A stretch of DNA of 64,000 nt from DP-19 sp036496285 (lineage in GTDB: Bacteria > Desulfobacterota > Binatia > UTPRO1). The notes below the pieces were generated by a model. It did not search any database. It was not told the origin of the DNA and worked only from the letters and a program-made list of their open reading frames with translations. The DNA lies in assembly GCA_036496285.1 (NCBI GenBank), contig DASXLI010000019.1, forward strand, positions 14,427 through 78,426. The letters run 5' to 3'. This document shows positions 25,308-34,928 of this stretch, piece after piece. Within the stretch, counting starts at the first letter, position 1. Every line of letters begins with the position of its first letter. A program made the position numbers and the translations under genes.

Positions 25308-26807
25308 ATGGCCACGCACCCCAAGAGCCCGCACCGTATCTCGCGCCGGCGTTTCCTCGGCGGCGCCGCCGCCACCGCCGCCATGGCGACCCTCTCGCTG
25401 CCGCGCCGCAGCGAGGCCAGCACGCACCACGCCGACGTCGTGGTGGTCGGCGCCGGGCTCGCCGGCCTGACCGCCGCCCGGCTCATCGCGAGCGCGGGAC
25501 GCTCGGTCGTCGTGCTCGAGGCGCGCGAGCGGGTCGGCGGCCGCACCCTCACCCACACGCTCTCGAACGGCGGCTACGCAGAGCTGGGCGGCATGTTCAC
25601 CGGCCCGACGCAGGACCGCATCCAGGCGCTCGCCGCGTCCGTCGGCGTCGCGACGTACCCGACCTACAATACCGGGAACAGCGTCTTCGTCGGCGGCGAC
25701 GGCCGGCGCGAGGTGTACCCGACCAACACCCCGCTCGGGAACGCGCCGATCGATCCGCTGGTCGCGGGCGACGTCACGCTCGCGGTGCTCCAGCTCGACC
25801 AGATGTCGCAGAGCGTGCCGGTCGACAGCCCGTGGACGGCCGCCAACGCGGAGACGCTCGACCGCCAGACGCTCGACCAGTGGCTGCGCAGCAACACGAC
25901 CGGCACCGACGAGTTCATGAGCGTCACCGCGGCGGCGACCGAGGCGATCTTCGGCGCCGAGCCCCGCGACCTCTCGCTGCTCTACACGCTGTTCTACATC
26001 GCAGCCTCCGGCAACGAGTCGAACCCGGGCACGTTCGAGCGCAACTTCAACACCGCGGGCGGCGCGCAGGAGAGTCGCTTCGTCGGCGGCGCGCAATCGA
26101 TCGCGCTCCGGGTCGCCGATCAGCTCGGGCGGAACATCGTCCTGAACCGGCCCGTGACTCGCATCGTCCAGACCGGCACCGGCGTCACCGTCTACTCCGA
26201 CCGTGTGAAGACGAAGGCGCAGCAGGTGATCGTCGCGATCCCGCCGGCACTGGCGCAGCGCATCGACTACGACCCGCAGCTGCCGCCGCTGCGCGACCAG
26301 CTGATGCAGCACATGCCGCAGGGCACCCTGATCAAGTTCGAGGCCGTGTATCCGACGCCGTTCTGGCGCGCCGCCGGCCTGAACGGCCAGGCGGTGAGCG
26401 AGATCGGCCCCGCCAAGACGACCTTCGACGTCTCGCCCGCGGACGGCAGCTACGGCGTGCTCATGGGCTTCATCGGCGGCCACGAGGCGCGCTACTGGGA
26501 AACCCAGCCGAGCGCCGATCTCGTAGCGGCCGCGCTGCAGAACTTCGCCACCTACTTCGGCAACCAGGCGCTGTCACCGAGCGAGGTCGTGCAGTTCAAC
26601 TGGTCCGCCGAGAAGTGGAACCGCGGCTGTCCCGTGGCGGTCCTCGGACCGGGCATTCTGCTCGACTTCGGCGCGGCGCTGCGCACCCCGTGCGGGCGGA
26701 TACATTGGGCCGGCACCGAGACCTCGACCTACTGGAACGGGTACATGGACGGCGCCGTGCGCTCGGGCGAGCGCGCCGCTGCCGAGGTGCTACCGCTCCT
26801 CGCCTAG
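25308..26807 (+). CDS. Tat-exported flavin amine oxidase
   Basis: 499 residues with a Tat signal (ISRRRFLGGAAATAAMATLSL) followed directly by the FAD fingerprint VVVVGAGLAGLTAARLIA and EARERVGGRT, which continues into a monoamine-oxidase fold (ELGGMFTGPTQDR, GGAQSIALRVAD, WAGTETSTYWNGYMDGAVRSGERAA). The family oxidises amines such as putrescine or aromatic amines; the substrate is unknown. The ATG follows a GGAGGAG site. It appears to be monocistronic. Confidence 0.9.
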   Translation: MATHPKSPHRISRRRFLGGAAATAAMATLSLPRRSEASTHHADVVVVGAGLAGLTAARLIASAGRSVVVLEARERVGGRTLTHTLSNGGYAELGGMFTGPTQDRIQALAASVGVATYPTYNTGNSVFVGGDGRREVYPTNTPLGNAPIDPLVAGDVTLAVLQLDQMSQSVPVDSPWTAANAETLDRQTLDQWLRSNTTGTDEFMSVTAAATEAIFGAEPRDLSLLYTLFYIAASGNESNPGTFERNFNTAGGAQESRFVGGAQSIALRVADQLGRNIVLNRPVTRIVQTGTGVTVYSDRVKTKAQQVIVAIPPALAQRIDYDPQLPPLRDQLMQHMPQGTLIKFEAVYPTPFWRAAGLNGQAVSEIGPAKTTFDVSPADGSYGVLMGFIGGHEARYWETQPSADLVAAALQNFATYFGNQALSPSEVVQFNWSAEKWNRGCPVAVLGPGILLDFGAALRTPCGRIHWAGTETSTYWNGYMDGAVRSGERAAAEVLPLLA

Positions 26808-26931
26808 CCAGCGCGCCCGCTCGGGGCCTCCGTCTGCGACGCTCGCCAGGTATTTCCCTGGTAGTCGCGGCCGCTTTCCTCTATAGGGAGGTGGGCTACG
26901 GTGTCAGCGGCGGTGTGTGGAGGCGGAGGGG

Positions 26932-28857
26932 ATGTACGAGCAGTTCTTCGGGCTGGAGGAAGAGCCATTCCGGCTGACGCCTGATCCGCGTTACCTCTTC
27001 CTGTCCACGAAGCACGCGGAAGCGCTGGCCCACCTGAAGCTCTGCCTCACCGAGTCGAGCGGCTTCGTCTGCATCACGGGCGACGTCGGCACCGGCAAGA
27101 CGACGCTCCTGCGTCTCTTCCTCTCCGAGCTCGGCCCGAACGTCTCATCGGCCTATACGTTCGTCCCGCCGCTCTCCGCGGTCGAGCTGCTGCGCCGCAT
27201 CTGCCGCGAGTTCAAGCTGCCGGTCGCGGACCAGACGCAGGACGAGCTGGTCGAGCAGCTCCATCAGTTCCTCATGGCGCAGTACCGCGAGGGACGGATG
27301 TGCGTCCTCATCCTCGACGAGGCACAGGCGCTCTCGATCGAGCTGCTGGAGCAGATCCGGCTCCTGCTGAACCTCGAGACCAACACGCAGAAGCTGCTGC
27401 GCATCGTGCTCGTCGGCCAACCCCAGCTGCGGAAGCTCCTGCTCGACCCCGACCTGGCGCAGCTGAACCAGCGCATCACCCTGCGCTGGCATCTCGGGCC
27501 GCTCTCGGCGCGCCAGACGACGGGCTACATCACGCATCGCCTCACGGTGGCGAGCGGCGGACGCGGCACCCACGTGTTCACCCGCCCCGCCCTGCGGCTC
27601 ATCCACCACATCTCCGGGGGCGTGCCGCGCCTGATCAACATGATCGCGCACCGGGCGCTGCTGGCGGCGTTCGTCGAGCGCGAGCCGCGCATCACCCGGC
27701 GGACGATCTCGCGGGCCTACAAGGAGATTCAATCGGTGCCGCTGCCGGGCACCCTCTCGATGCCGCGCCGGGCGATCTTCGCCACGGTCGGGCTCGCGGT
27801 GGGCGCCCTCCTCGTGGTCATGGGCGGGCCCCAGCTCGACTGGCTGCAGCCGCGGCTCTCCGAGGCGATGCGTGGTGTGAGCCGACTGAATCCCGGGCGT
27901 GTGTCCGCCGCGATCAGCGCGCCGGTGGTCGGCGCCCCGGCCGTCGAGCAGGTGAAGGTCGCGCTCGCGGAGGAGCGGCCGCGCGCGGAGCCCGCCGCCG
28001 ACGTCGCGCCGGCGCTGGTCCGCGAGATCGCGCCGGCGGCCGCCGCGCCATCCGAGCTCGCCGGGGAAGCGCATCCCGACGCGGCGCTCGCGCCGCCGAC
28101 GATGCCTGCGGAGCCCCCGCCCGCGGAGACTGCCGCCCCCGCACAGACCGCCTGGCAGGTCACGACGCGCCTCGGGACGGGTCTCGACGCATCGAAGCCG
28201 ATGTCCGACACCGACCTGTCGCGCACGGTCACCAGCACCGGCGTGGAGGGGACGGCGCGCGCGGCGACCGATGGCATCCTCGCGGCGTGGGGCGAGCATC
28301 CACTGGCGGCGAACGAGACCCAGCTTCCGGACGAGCTCGAGACCGTCGCGATGCGGCGCGGCCTGCTCGACGTCGGCCTGACCGGAAACCGGAGCATGCT
28401 CCGCCTGCTCGACCTGCCGGCGGTCCTCACGCTGCGGTTCCCGGGATCCACGACGCCGCGCTTCGTCGCGCTGCTCGGCATGGACGGCACGCAAGCGGTG
28501 CTGTCGATCGGCGGCGCGACCACGACCGTCGAGGCCGCTGCGCTCGACCGGATCTGGTCCGGCCAGGCGCACGTGCTGTGGCGCGACTTCGACGGCATCG
28601 GCGGCAACCTGTCGCGCGGCGCGCGCGGCGTCGTCGTGACGCGATTGCAGCAGCTCCTGCAACGCGCCGGGGTCTACCACGCGCGGCCGAGCGGCGTCTT
28701 CGACGCGGACACCCGAGCCGCGGTCGTCCAGTTCCAGCGCTCGAACCAGTTGGCCGAAGACGGCATCGTCGGCCCCTTGACGCGCATCGTGCTCTACCGC
28801 ACCGCGGGTGGATACCCTCGGCCAACGCTCGCCGCAGCCACGCAAGGAGCCACGTGA
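26932..28857 (+). CDS. GspA/ExeA-like AAA ATPase with C-terminal peptidoglycan-binding domain
   Basis: 641 residues: the ExeA start MYEQFFGLEEEPFRLTPDP, Walker A GDVGTGKTTLL, Walker B VLILDEAQAL, sensor LRIVLVGQPQL; a transmembrane helix around residues 275-295 (AIFATVGLAVGALLVVMGG); an Ala/Pro-rich periplasmic linker; a C39-peptidase-like beta region; and a PG_binding_1 domain (RGARGVVVTRLQQLLQRAGVY, then TRAAVVQFQRSNQL). ExeA with ExeB inserts the type II secretin through peptidoglycan. ATG at 26932 is preferred to GTG at 26917. gspB overlaps its stop. Confidence 0.92.
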   Translation: MYEQFFGLEEEPFRLTPDPRYLFLSTKHAEALAHLKLCLTESSGFVCITGDVGTGKTTLLRLFLSELGPNVSSAYTFVPPLSAVELLRRICREFKLPVADQTQDELVEQLHQFLMAQYREGRMCVLILDEAQALSIELLEQIRLLLNLETNTQKLLRIVLVGQPQLRKLLLDPDLAQLNQRITLRWHLGPLSARQTTGYITHRLTVASGGRGTHVFTRPALRLIHHISGGVPRLINMIAHRALLAAFVEREPRITRRTISRAYKEIQSVPLPGTLSMPRRAIFATVGLAVGALLVVMGGPQLDWLQPRLSEAMRGVSRLNPGRVSAAISAPVVGAPAVEQVKVALAEERPRAEPAADVAPALVREIAPAAAAPSELAGEAHPDAALAPPTMPAEPPPAETAAPAQTAWQVTTRLGTGLDASKPMSDTDLSRTVTSTGVEGTARAATDGILAAWGEHPLAANETQLPDELETVAMRRGLLDVGLTGNRSMLRLLDLPAVLTLRFPGSTTPRFVALLGMDGTQAVLSIGGATTTVEAAALDRIWSGQAHVLWRDFDGIGGNLSRGARGVVVTRLQQLLQRAGVYHARPSGVFDADTRAAVVQFQRSNQLAEDGIVGPLTRIVLYRTAGGYPRPTLAAATQGAT

Positions 28858-30020
28858 GTACCATCCTGAAGGCGCTCGAGGAGCTCGAGCAACGCGCGGC
28901 CGCGACTGGGGCCGTGCCGACCGCGACGACGACGACCGCGGCCGCCGCAGCCGCGGTGGCCGCGACACGCTACGAGCAGGCGCGGCCGCCACGGTCGCTC
29001 ACCCTGCCAGTCGTGATCGTGCTCACCGCGGGATCCCTTGTCGGCATGGCGTATTTCGCGCTCCGCGGAACCGCCCCGGAGACGATGACGCCCGCGGCAC
29101 GGCCGCAGGAAGTCGCTCAGCAGATCGCTCCGCCCGCGCCGGACAAGCCCATGCTGCCGGTACTGCCCGGGCACCCTGCGGTGCCCGCGGCGCCCGTCGT
29201 TCCGGAGACGCGCGAGGAGCGGCCGGCAACCGCGGCCGCGGTATCGGCACCGGTCCGGGTAGCGGAGGCGGCGCCGCGTCCGGCTGCCGCACCGCCAGCG
29301 CCGCCTGCAGCAGTGAAGCCGATCGAGCCGCCGGGACCCCCGGTCGCCGCCGCTCGTGTCGCGGAGCGGCCCGCGGTGGCGGTCGTACAGGCACCCGCCG
29401 TCCCGCCGGTCGCACCACCGAAACAGGCCGCGCCACCCATCACCGCGCCACCGGCGCCCATCGCCGCGCCACCGGCGCCCGCCGTCGCGCCGGTCCCGCC
29501 GGCAGTAGCAGCTGCCGTCGCTGCTCCGGCAGCGCCGCCTGCCGCGGCCGCGCCCGTCCGCGCACCCGCGCCAGCCGTCCACGACGAAGCGCCGTGGGGA
29601 CGGGTCGATGGCGGCGCGGCCACGACCGCCGAGCGACCTGCAATGCCCGATGCGCCGCAGATGGCCGCACGCGAGAGCCTGCCGCCCCCCGTGCCGTCCG
29701 TTCGGACGCGCGCCAACGCATTGGACGACGCGCCACGCCGCGAGGCGGCGGTGCGGCCGGCACGCCGCGACCCCGACGCCGAGCCCGCGCCGCGTGAGCG
29801 GAGGCCGGCGGCGGAGTCGTCGGGCGGCAACGTCGAGGTGATGTCGATCGGCTACGCGGAGGACATCAGCGTGCGCACGGCGACGCTCCGCATCGGCGGC
29901 CAGCCGGTGACGCTGCACCAGGGCGATTCGGCACGGGGGGTCGAGGTGCAGCTCATCCTGCCGCACTCGGTCTACCTGCGCCGCGGGCGCGACATCTTCG
30001 CCATCGACGCGCGGCGCTAG
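28854..30020 (+). CDS. GspB/ExeB-like secretion accessory protein
   Basis: 388 residues with a short cytoplasmic start (STILKALEELEQRAA, the GspB signature), a transmembrane segment (SLTLPVVIVLTAGSLVGMAYF), a very long Ala/Pro linker, and a C-terminal GspB domain (VEVMSIGYAEDISVRTATL, then LILPHSVYLRRGRDIFAI). The GTG start overlaps the gspA stop as GTGA. It partners GspA in assembling the type II secretin. No other gsp genes occur nearby. Confidence 0.88.
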   Translation: MSTILKALEELEQRAAATGAVPTATTTTAAAAAAVAATRYEQARPPRSLTLPVVIVLTAGSLVGMAYFALRGTAPETMTPAARPQEVAQQIAPPAPDKPMLPVLPGHPAVPAAPVVPETREERPATAAAVSAPVRVAEAAPRPAAAPPAPPAAVKPIEPPGPPVAAARVAERPAVAVVQAPAVPPVAPPKQAAPPITAPPAPIAAPPAPAVAPVPPAVAAAVAAPAAPPAAAAPVRAPAPAVHDEAPWGRVDGGAATTAERPAMPDAPQMAARESLPPPVPSVRTRANALDDAPRREAAVRPARRDPDAEPAPRERRPAAESSGGNVEVMSIGYAEDISVRTATLRIGGQPVTLHQGDSARGVEVQLILPHSVYLRRGRDIFAIDARR

Positions 30021-30094
30021 CGCATCACATATGTCGTCCGGCGCTAGACGGTGCCGGGTACCCTAGGCTACGTCACGGTCGAGGAGTGCCCGCC

Positions 30095-31297
30095 ATGATC
30101 CGTACCAGCGCTACAGTCGCTGCCGCGTTCGTTCTCGTCGCACAGGTCCTCGCCGCTCCCGCCCGCGCCGATCAGGTGACCAGCGCGCCGTCGGGCGGAA
30201 CGCTGAAGCTGAAGGGCGACGCGAATCCGAACGTGCTCACGATCGACCAGGCCGGTCTGAACCCGGGCCAGCTGCGCGTCACCGGGGCAGGGACGACGAC
30301 GATCGACGGCCAGGCGAGCAAGACGTTCGACAACGTCACGGGCGGCCTGCAGGTCGATCTCGGGAACGGCGACGACGCCCTGACGCTCGACACGGTGACG
30401 CTGGCCGGCACCGTGAAGATCAAGATGGGCGCGGGCATGAACACGCTGACGATCACTGCCGGCGCCTACCACGGCACGCTCAACGTCGACCTCGGCAGCG
30501 GCGACGACGTGCTGCAGCTCTGCGGCGGCACGATCGTGGACGGCGGCCTGGCCATCAAGGTGGGCGCCGGAGCCGGCGCCATGCGCAGCGCGGCCTGTGA
30601 CACGACCGTCGCCGACAACCACGGCAGCGCGCTCGTGATCGACTCGGCCGAGGTCGGGAAGGACGTCACCCTGAAGGGCAGCAAGAAGAGCGAATCTGTC
30701 ATCGTCCACAACACGCTCCTGCACGCCGGGCTGAAGCTCGCGCTCGGCGGCGGCTCCGACGCCGCCGCGATCTGCCGCGACCCGATCGGCGGCACCCTGT
30801 CCGTGCAGATGGGAGCCGGCTCCGGCGGCAGCGTCACGGCCTCGTGCGGCGATGCGAACGACGCGATCGGCGACAACGCGCTCCGCGTCGACAGCAGCTC
30901 GGTCGCGGCGAACCTGGTGCTCAAGATGAGCGGCGCCGCGGACACGGCCATCCTCACCTTTGGCAGCGTTGACGGCGCGATCAAGATCGACCTCGGGCAG
31001 GGCGACAATCAGCTGACGCTCGACGCGCTCACCTCGCAGAAGAACGTGACCATCAAGTCCGGCAAGAACGACGACACGATCCAGATCAAGAACGCCAGCT
31101 ACGGACCGGCCGCGAGCATCAGCGTCAAGGCCGGTGCCGGCACGAACGCGATCAGCCTGCCGACCTCCGTGGACGTCCCGAAGAACCTGACGATCGTCAC
31201 CGGCAACGGCGACGACACCATCGACACGACCGGCGCCACGGTCCACGGCACGACGAAGATCACGCACGGCAAGGGCACGGACGCCGTCACGCCCTGA
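30095..31297 (+). CDS. Secreted beta-solenoid repeat protein, unknown function
   Basis: 400 residues, signal peptide (VAAAFVLVAQVLAAPARA), then about a dozen repeats of roughly 22 residues. Representative units: GGLQVDLGNGDDALTLDTV, GTLNVDLGSGDDVLQL, GAIKIDLGQGDNQLTLDAL and KNLTIVTGNGDDTIDTTG. The alternating hydrophobic strands and Gly-x-Gly-Asp-Asp turns predict a right-handed beta-helix or roll, possibly calcium-binding as in RTX-like repeats, though not the nonapeptide type. Start ATG at 30095 follows a GAGGAG site. Function unknown. Confidence 0.8.
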   Translation: MIRTSATVAAAFVLVAQVLAAPARADQVTSAPSGGTLKLKGDANPNVLTIDQAGLNPGQLRVTGAGTTTIDGQASKTFDNVTGGLQVDLGNGDDALTLDTVTLAGTVKIKMGAGMNTLTITAGAYHGTLNVDLGSGDDVLQLCGGTIVDGGLAIKVGAGAGAMRSAACDTTVADNHGSALVIDSAEVGKDVTLKGSKKSESVIVHNTLLHAGLKLALGGGSDAAAICRDPIGGTLSVQMGAGSGGSVTASCGDANDAIGDNALRVDSSSVAANLVLKMSGAADTAILTFGSVDGAIKIDLGQGDNQLTLDALTSQKNVTIKSGKNDDTIQIKNASYGPAASISVKAGAGTNAISLPTSVDVPKNLTIVTGNGDDTIDTTGATVHGTTKITHGKGTDAVTP

Positions 31298-31330
31298 GCC
31301 GGCCCCGCCGCCCGCCGTGGCGCGCCGGCC

Positions 31331-32380
31331 TCAACGCGCCATGGCGGCGGGCCCGGAGACGCTCTGCCCCACGAGGACGGTCGCGCGGACCGACGCGCGG
31401 CTCGGCTCGATCTGGCGATCGACGAGGCGCACCGCGCCCCAGGCGACGAGATTCAACGTCGGCAGCGCGATCAGCATCATCAGACCGTCCGACGGACGGC
31501 TCTGCGCGTGCAGGACGGCGGTCCAGACGTACGCCACGGGCAGATGCAGGAGGAACATCGGATAGGTGAGGTCGCCGAGCAGCCGGTCCATCTTCACCAG
31601 ACGCGGAGCGAGCGAGCGCGCCTTCACCTGGGCGAGGCAGATCACGGCGAGCGCGTTCAGGGCGAGCCCGATGTAGAAGCCGTCGGTCATGACGTCCGAC
31701 ACGACCCAACGTCCGCAGAAGTCCATCGCGAGGAAGGCCAGCACCGCCGCCGGCGCCCAGTGCGGGGCGAAACGGAAGCGGCGCGACGCGAAGTAGGCGA
31801 GCGCGCCCACGCTGAATGGCAACGAGCCCGCGAGCACGGTGCTGTAGCGCAGCGCGAACTCCACGTCGGAGTGGACGAGATACGCGGTGTACGCCGCGCT
31901 CGCCGCAAACCAGAGCACGGCCATGCGGAGCGAGCGCGACAGCCCGAGCGCCATCAGCACGTAGAAGCACATCTCGACGTGGAGCGACCACGCCGGGGTC
32001 ACGAGGCGCGGCACCCGCCAGGCATTGAGGCTGAAGATCAAGACATTCTGGGCGATGCCCGGTGCGGTGACCGGGATGTCCAGCACCTTGGTGTAGAGCG
32101 CGACCGTCGCCGGCGCGGCCCACACGACCAGCAGCGAGACGATCGCCGCCATCCAGTAGGTCGGGTAGATGCGCAACGCCCGGTTCCACAGGTAGTGCCC
32201 GACGCCGCGTGCCGTGAAGCCGTACGTCTCGTGCAGGACGCGCGTCATCAGGTAGCCGCTCAGCACGTAGAACGCGAAGAGCGCGTACATGCCCGTCCAG
32301 TTGAGCCTGCCTGAGAGGATGGGGTGGAAATGGGAGAAGATCGCAAGCATCGCCAGCATGTAGCGGTAGGTACCGAACAC
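31331..32380 (-). CDS. Acyltransferase 3 family membrane protein (OafA-like), divergent N-terminus
   Basis: 349 residues, about ten hydrophobic helices. Conserved features of the acyltransferase-3 family are the early histidine/arginine region (FSHFHPILSGRLN then FAFYVLSGYLMTR), YLWNRALRIYPTYW, and TPAWSLHVEMCFYVLM. These enzymes O-acylate exported polysaccharide or lipid head groups. It lies 13 bp after a second acyltransferase, so the two are probably co-transcribed. The protein starts directly at MFGTYRYMLAMLAIFSH, slightly shorter than usual at the N-terminus. Confidence 0.87.
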   Translation of the reverse strand: MFGTYRYMLAMLAIFSHFHPILSGRLNWTGMYALFAFYVLSGYLMTRVLHETYGFTARGVGHYLWNRALRIYPTYWMAAIVSLLVVWAAPATVALYTKVLDIPVTAPGIAQNVLIFSLNAWRVPRLVTPAWSLHVEMCFYVLMALGLSRSLRMAVLWFAASAAYTAYLVHSDVEFALRYSTVLAGSLPFSVGALAYFASRRFRFAPHWAPAAVLAFLAMDFCGRWVVSDVMTDGFYIGLALNALAVICLAQVKARSLAPRLVKMDRLLGDLTYPMFLLHLPVAYVWTAVLHAQSRPSDGLMMLIALPTLNLVAWGAVRLVDRQIEPSRASVRATVLVGQSVSGPAAMAR

Positions 32381-32393
32381 GAGCTACCTCCTC

Positions 32394-33677
32394 TCAAGCA
32401 CGGAGCCGCACTTGAACGGGTGGGGGGTGGGTCGGCAGGGCACCGACAGCCGCGTAACCGTGATCGGCCGGGCCGTGCGCGCGCAGCCGCGCTTTTCTCT
32501 CGAGCATCGGACGCTCGATGACATGATAGGTCGCCGCGGAGATCGCGCCGACGCATGCGAGCAGCAGCGCGACCGCCGCGAAGGCCGGCGCGTCCCAGCC
32601 GGCGGCGGCGAAGGTCCAGCGGGCGCGGATCGCCGCGAGCCCGAACGTCAGCACCGGCACGTGGACCAGGTAGATCGAGTAGGAGAGCGTGCCGAGCGTC
32701 GCGAGCACACGGTTCGACAGCAGCGACTTCAGACGGAGCGGCGCGAGCACGAGCAGGAGGAGCACCGTCGTCCAGCACGCGCCCTCGAGCAGGTGCCACT
32801 CGGGGTAGTGCGTCTCGAGCTCGAAGTAGTTGACGTAGACGACCTGCCGGAGCAGCGAGCCCAGCAGCACGAGGGCCGCGATACACACGACGTCGCCGCC
32901 CCAGCGCATCCACGGGGTGCGCGCCGCCCAGCGGCGGAAGATGTCGCCGTAGCGCTCGTAGACGCCGGCGGCGAGGATGCCGTAGGCGAACAGCGGCAGG
33001 CGCCCGATGAACGAGTGCACGAGGCGGTTGTTGCCGGGCAGCGTCGCGAGGTGCAGCCGGCCGCAAGCGAACGCGATGTAGGCGGCGGCGTAGAGCACGC
33101 CGGCGGCGACCGCGATACCGCGCCCGCGCCGCGCGGTGAGCAGCCACGGCAGGAGCGGCAGCAGCACGTAGAACTGCGCTTCGGTCGCGAGGCTCCACCA
33201 GACGAAGCTGAACGGCGGGAGCGGCGCCGCCATGCCTTCGATCGAGTTGAGGAAGACCGCGAAGGGCAGGCCGCGCGCGAGATCAGCTGGCTGGCGTGAG
33301 CACCACACGGCCGCGACGACGACGGCGGTATAGTAGAGTGGCAGGATGCGGAGCGCGCGCCGCGCTGCGTACGTCGCACGCGAGACGCGCCGGCCGCCGA
33401 ACGCCTCTGCCAGGAAGGGCCGCGAGAGGAGGAAGCCGCTGAGGATGAAAAAGAGGCTGACGCCGGTCCAGCCGCCGACGACGAAGGCGCGCCACAGTGG
33501 AACACGCGGACCGGTGAGCGCACGCAAGCCGCTGATCATGCCGTCGGCGTGCAGCAGGACGACGAGCACGATGGCGATGCCCCGCAGCGATTCCAGCTCC
33601 GGAATCGTCCTGCTGTCGGTCGCGAACGAACGCGAGTGCCTCATACGCTCGACTACCTTTAGTCGAAAGCTCTCCAC
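32394..33677 (-). CDS. Acyltransferase 3 family membrane protein (OafA-like)
   Basis: 427 residues with the classic acyltransferase-3 signature: ELESLRGIAIVLVVLLHADG, FFILSGFLLSRPFL, RRALRILPLYY and SLATEAQFYVLLPLLPWLL. The C-terminal helix and IERPMLERK-like motif are present. A second in-frame ATG 33 bp downstream (MRHSRSF) is equally possible as the start. With the gene immediately downstream it forms a tandem of two different acyltransferases, which may modify distinct positions of one surface glycan. Confidence 0.9.
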   Translation of the reverse strand: MESFRLKVVERMRHSRSFATDSRTIPELESLRGIAIVLVVLLHADGMISGLRALTGPRVPLWRAFVVGGWTGVSLFFILSGFLLSRPFLAEAFGGRRVSRATYAARRALRILPLYYTAVVVAAVWCSRQPADLARGLPFAVFLNSIEGMAAPLPPFSFVWWSLATEAQFYVLLPLLPWLLTARRGRGIAVAAGVLYAAAYIAFACGRLHLATLPGNNRLVHSFIGRLPLFAYGILAAGVYERYGDIFRRWAARTPWMRWGGDVVCIAALVLLGSLLRQVVYVNYFELETHYPEWHLLEGACWTTVLLLLVLAPLRLKSLLSNRVLATLGTLSYSIYLVHVPVLTFGLAAIRARWTFAAAGWDAPAFAAVALLLACVGAISAATYHVIERPMLERKARLRAHGPADHGYAAVGALPTHPPPVQVRLRA

Positions 33678-33835
33678 TCGTCTGACACGCGCGTCGAGCG
33701 CTGAAACTGCCGTGATTCAGGTCTTATCCCTGACGTCTTCAGGTGAGTAGACGCGTCACGGATAGAGAAATCTATGGCTGACGACACGTCGCGTCTTGAT
33801 CTTTGCCCCCCATGAAGGCGTGAAGAGGGGTTCGT

Positions 33836-34909
33836 CTACGCGCGAGCGAACGCGGTGAGCAGCCGATCGACCTCGGTGTCGGTGCCGACGCTGATGCGCA
33901 GCGCGTCGGCGAGCCGAGGGGTCGCGAAGTGACGCACGAGGACGCCGCGCGCGCGCAGCATCGCGAGGACGGGCGCCTGGTCCTCGCCGGACCGGCGGGC
34001 GAGCACGAAGTTGGCGGCCGACGGCAGCACGTCGTAGCCGGCGGCGCGCAGCCCCTCGCTCAAGCGGCCACGCGTCGCGACGATGCGCGCGACGTTGCGC
34101 TCCATCCACGCGTAGTCGTCGAGCGCGGCGACACCGGCGGCGATCGCGATCCGGCTCACGTTGTAGGAGTCCTTCACCTTGACGAGCTCCTCGATCAGCG
34201 CGGGCGCGCCGAACGCGAGTCCGATCCGCATGCCGGCGAGCGAGAACGACTTCGAGAAGGTGCGCAGCACGAGGACGTTGTCATAGCGCTCGACGAGTGG
34301 CAACGCGCTCGCGGGCGCGAAATCGACGTAGGCCTCGTCCACGACCACCACGCCGTCACGTCCGCGCACCAGCTCCTCGATCACCGGCACCGGCGTGAAC
34401 GTCCCCGACGGCGAGTTGGGGTTGCAGATCATCAGGACGCGCGCGTCGGTGTCGGCGAGCGCGGGCGGCAGCGTGAAGTCGGGCGGGAACGGGATCGTGA
34501 GCGCGCGTCCCTCCTGGATCGTGACCAGGGTGTCGTAGAGCGAGTAGGTCGGCTCCGGGTAGGCGACGACGTCGTCGACGCCAACCATCGTCCGCATGAT
34601 CATCGTGAGAAGGTCGTCGGAGCCATTGCCGACGAGCACGTGCGCCGGCGTGAGCCCGTAGCGCCGCGCCGCCGCCTCGCGCAGGGCCGTCGCGGACGGG
34701 TCGGGGTAGAGACGGAGGTCGGCAGAGGCGCAGCCCGCAACCGCCGCGGTCACCCCAGGCGCCGGCGGATAGGGATTCTCGTTGGTGTTGAGCTTGACGA
34801 TGCTGGCGTCGCGCGGCTGCTCGCCCGGCACGTAGCCCCGCATGCGGGCGACGACCGGCCGGACGGTGCTCACGGACGCGGTGCGTACGCCGGCGCCGGC
34901 GGCCCGCAC
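33836..34909 (-). CDS. hisC: Histidinol-phosphate aminotransferase-like protein
   Basis: 357 residues, fold type I PLP aminotransferase. Key elements: KLNTNENPYPPAPGV, YPDPSATALREAAARRYG, VGNGSDDLLTMIMRT, ICNPNSPSGTF, VVDEAYVDFA, and the PLP lysine in RTFSKSFSLAGMRIG. It catalyses imidazole-acetol phosphate to histidinol phosphate; HisC homologues also act on aromatic amino acids. No other his gene is present. It follows a helical-repeat protein by 19 bp. Confidence 0.9.
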   Translation of the reverse strand: MRAAGAGVRTASVSTVRPVVARMRGYVPGEQPRDASIVKLNTNENPYPPAPGVTAAVAGCASADLRLYPDPSATALREAAARRYGLTPAHVLVGNGSDDLLTMIMRTMVGVDDVVAYPEPTYSLYDTLVTIQEGRALTIPFPPDFTLPPALADTDARVLMICNPNSPSGTFTPVPVIEELVRGRDGVVVVDEAYVDFAPASALPLVERYDNVLVLRTFSKSFSLAGMRIGLAFGAPALIEELVKVKDSYNVSRIAIAAGVAALDDYAWMERNVARIVATRGRLSEGLRAAGYDVLPSAANFVLARRSGEDQAPVLAMLRARGVLVRHFATPRLADALRISVGTDTEVDRLLTAFARA

Positions 34910-34928
34910 GCCGCCGAACGGCGCGGCG

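Noticed and set aside
31298..31330. GCCGGC repeats as a terminator between convergent genes
   Set aside because: The stem is interrupted and lacks a U-tract; in this GC content such short matches occur by chance.
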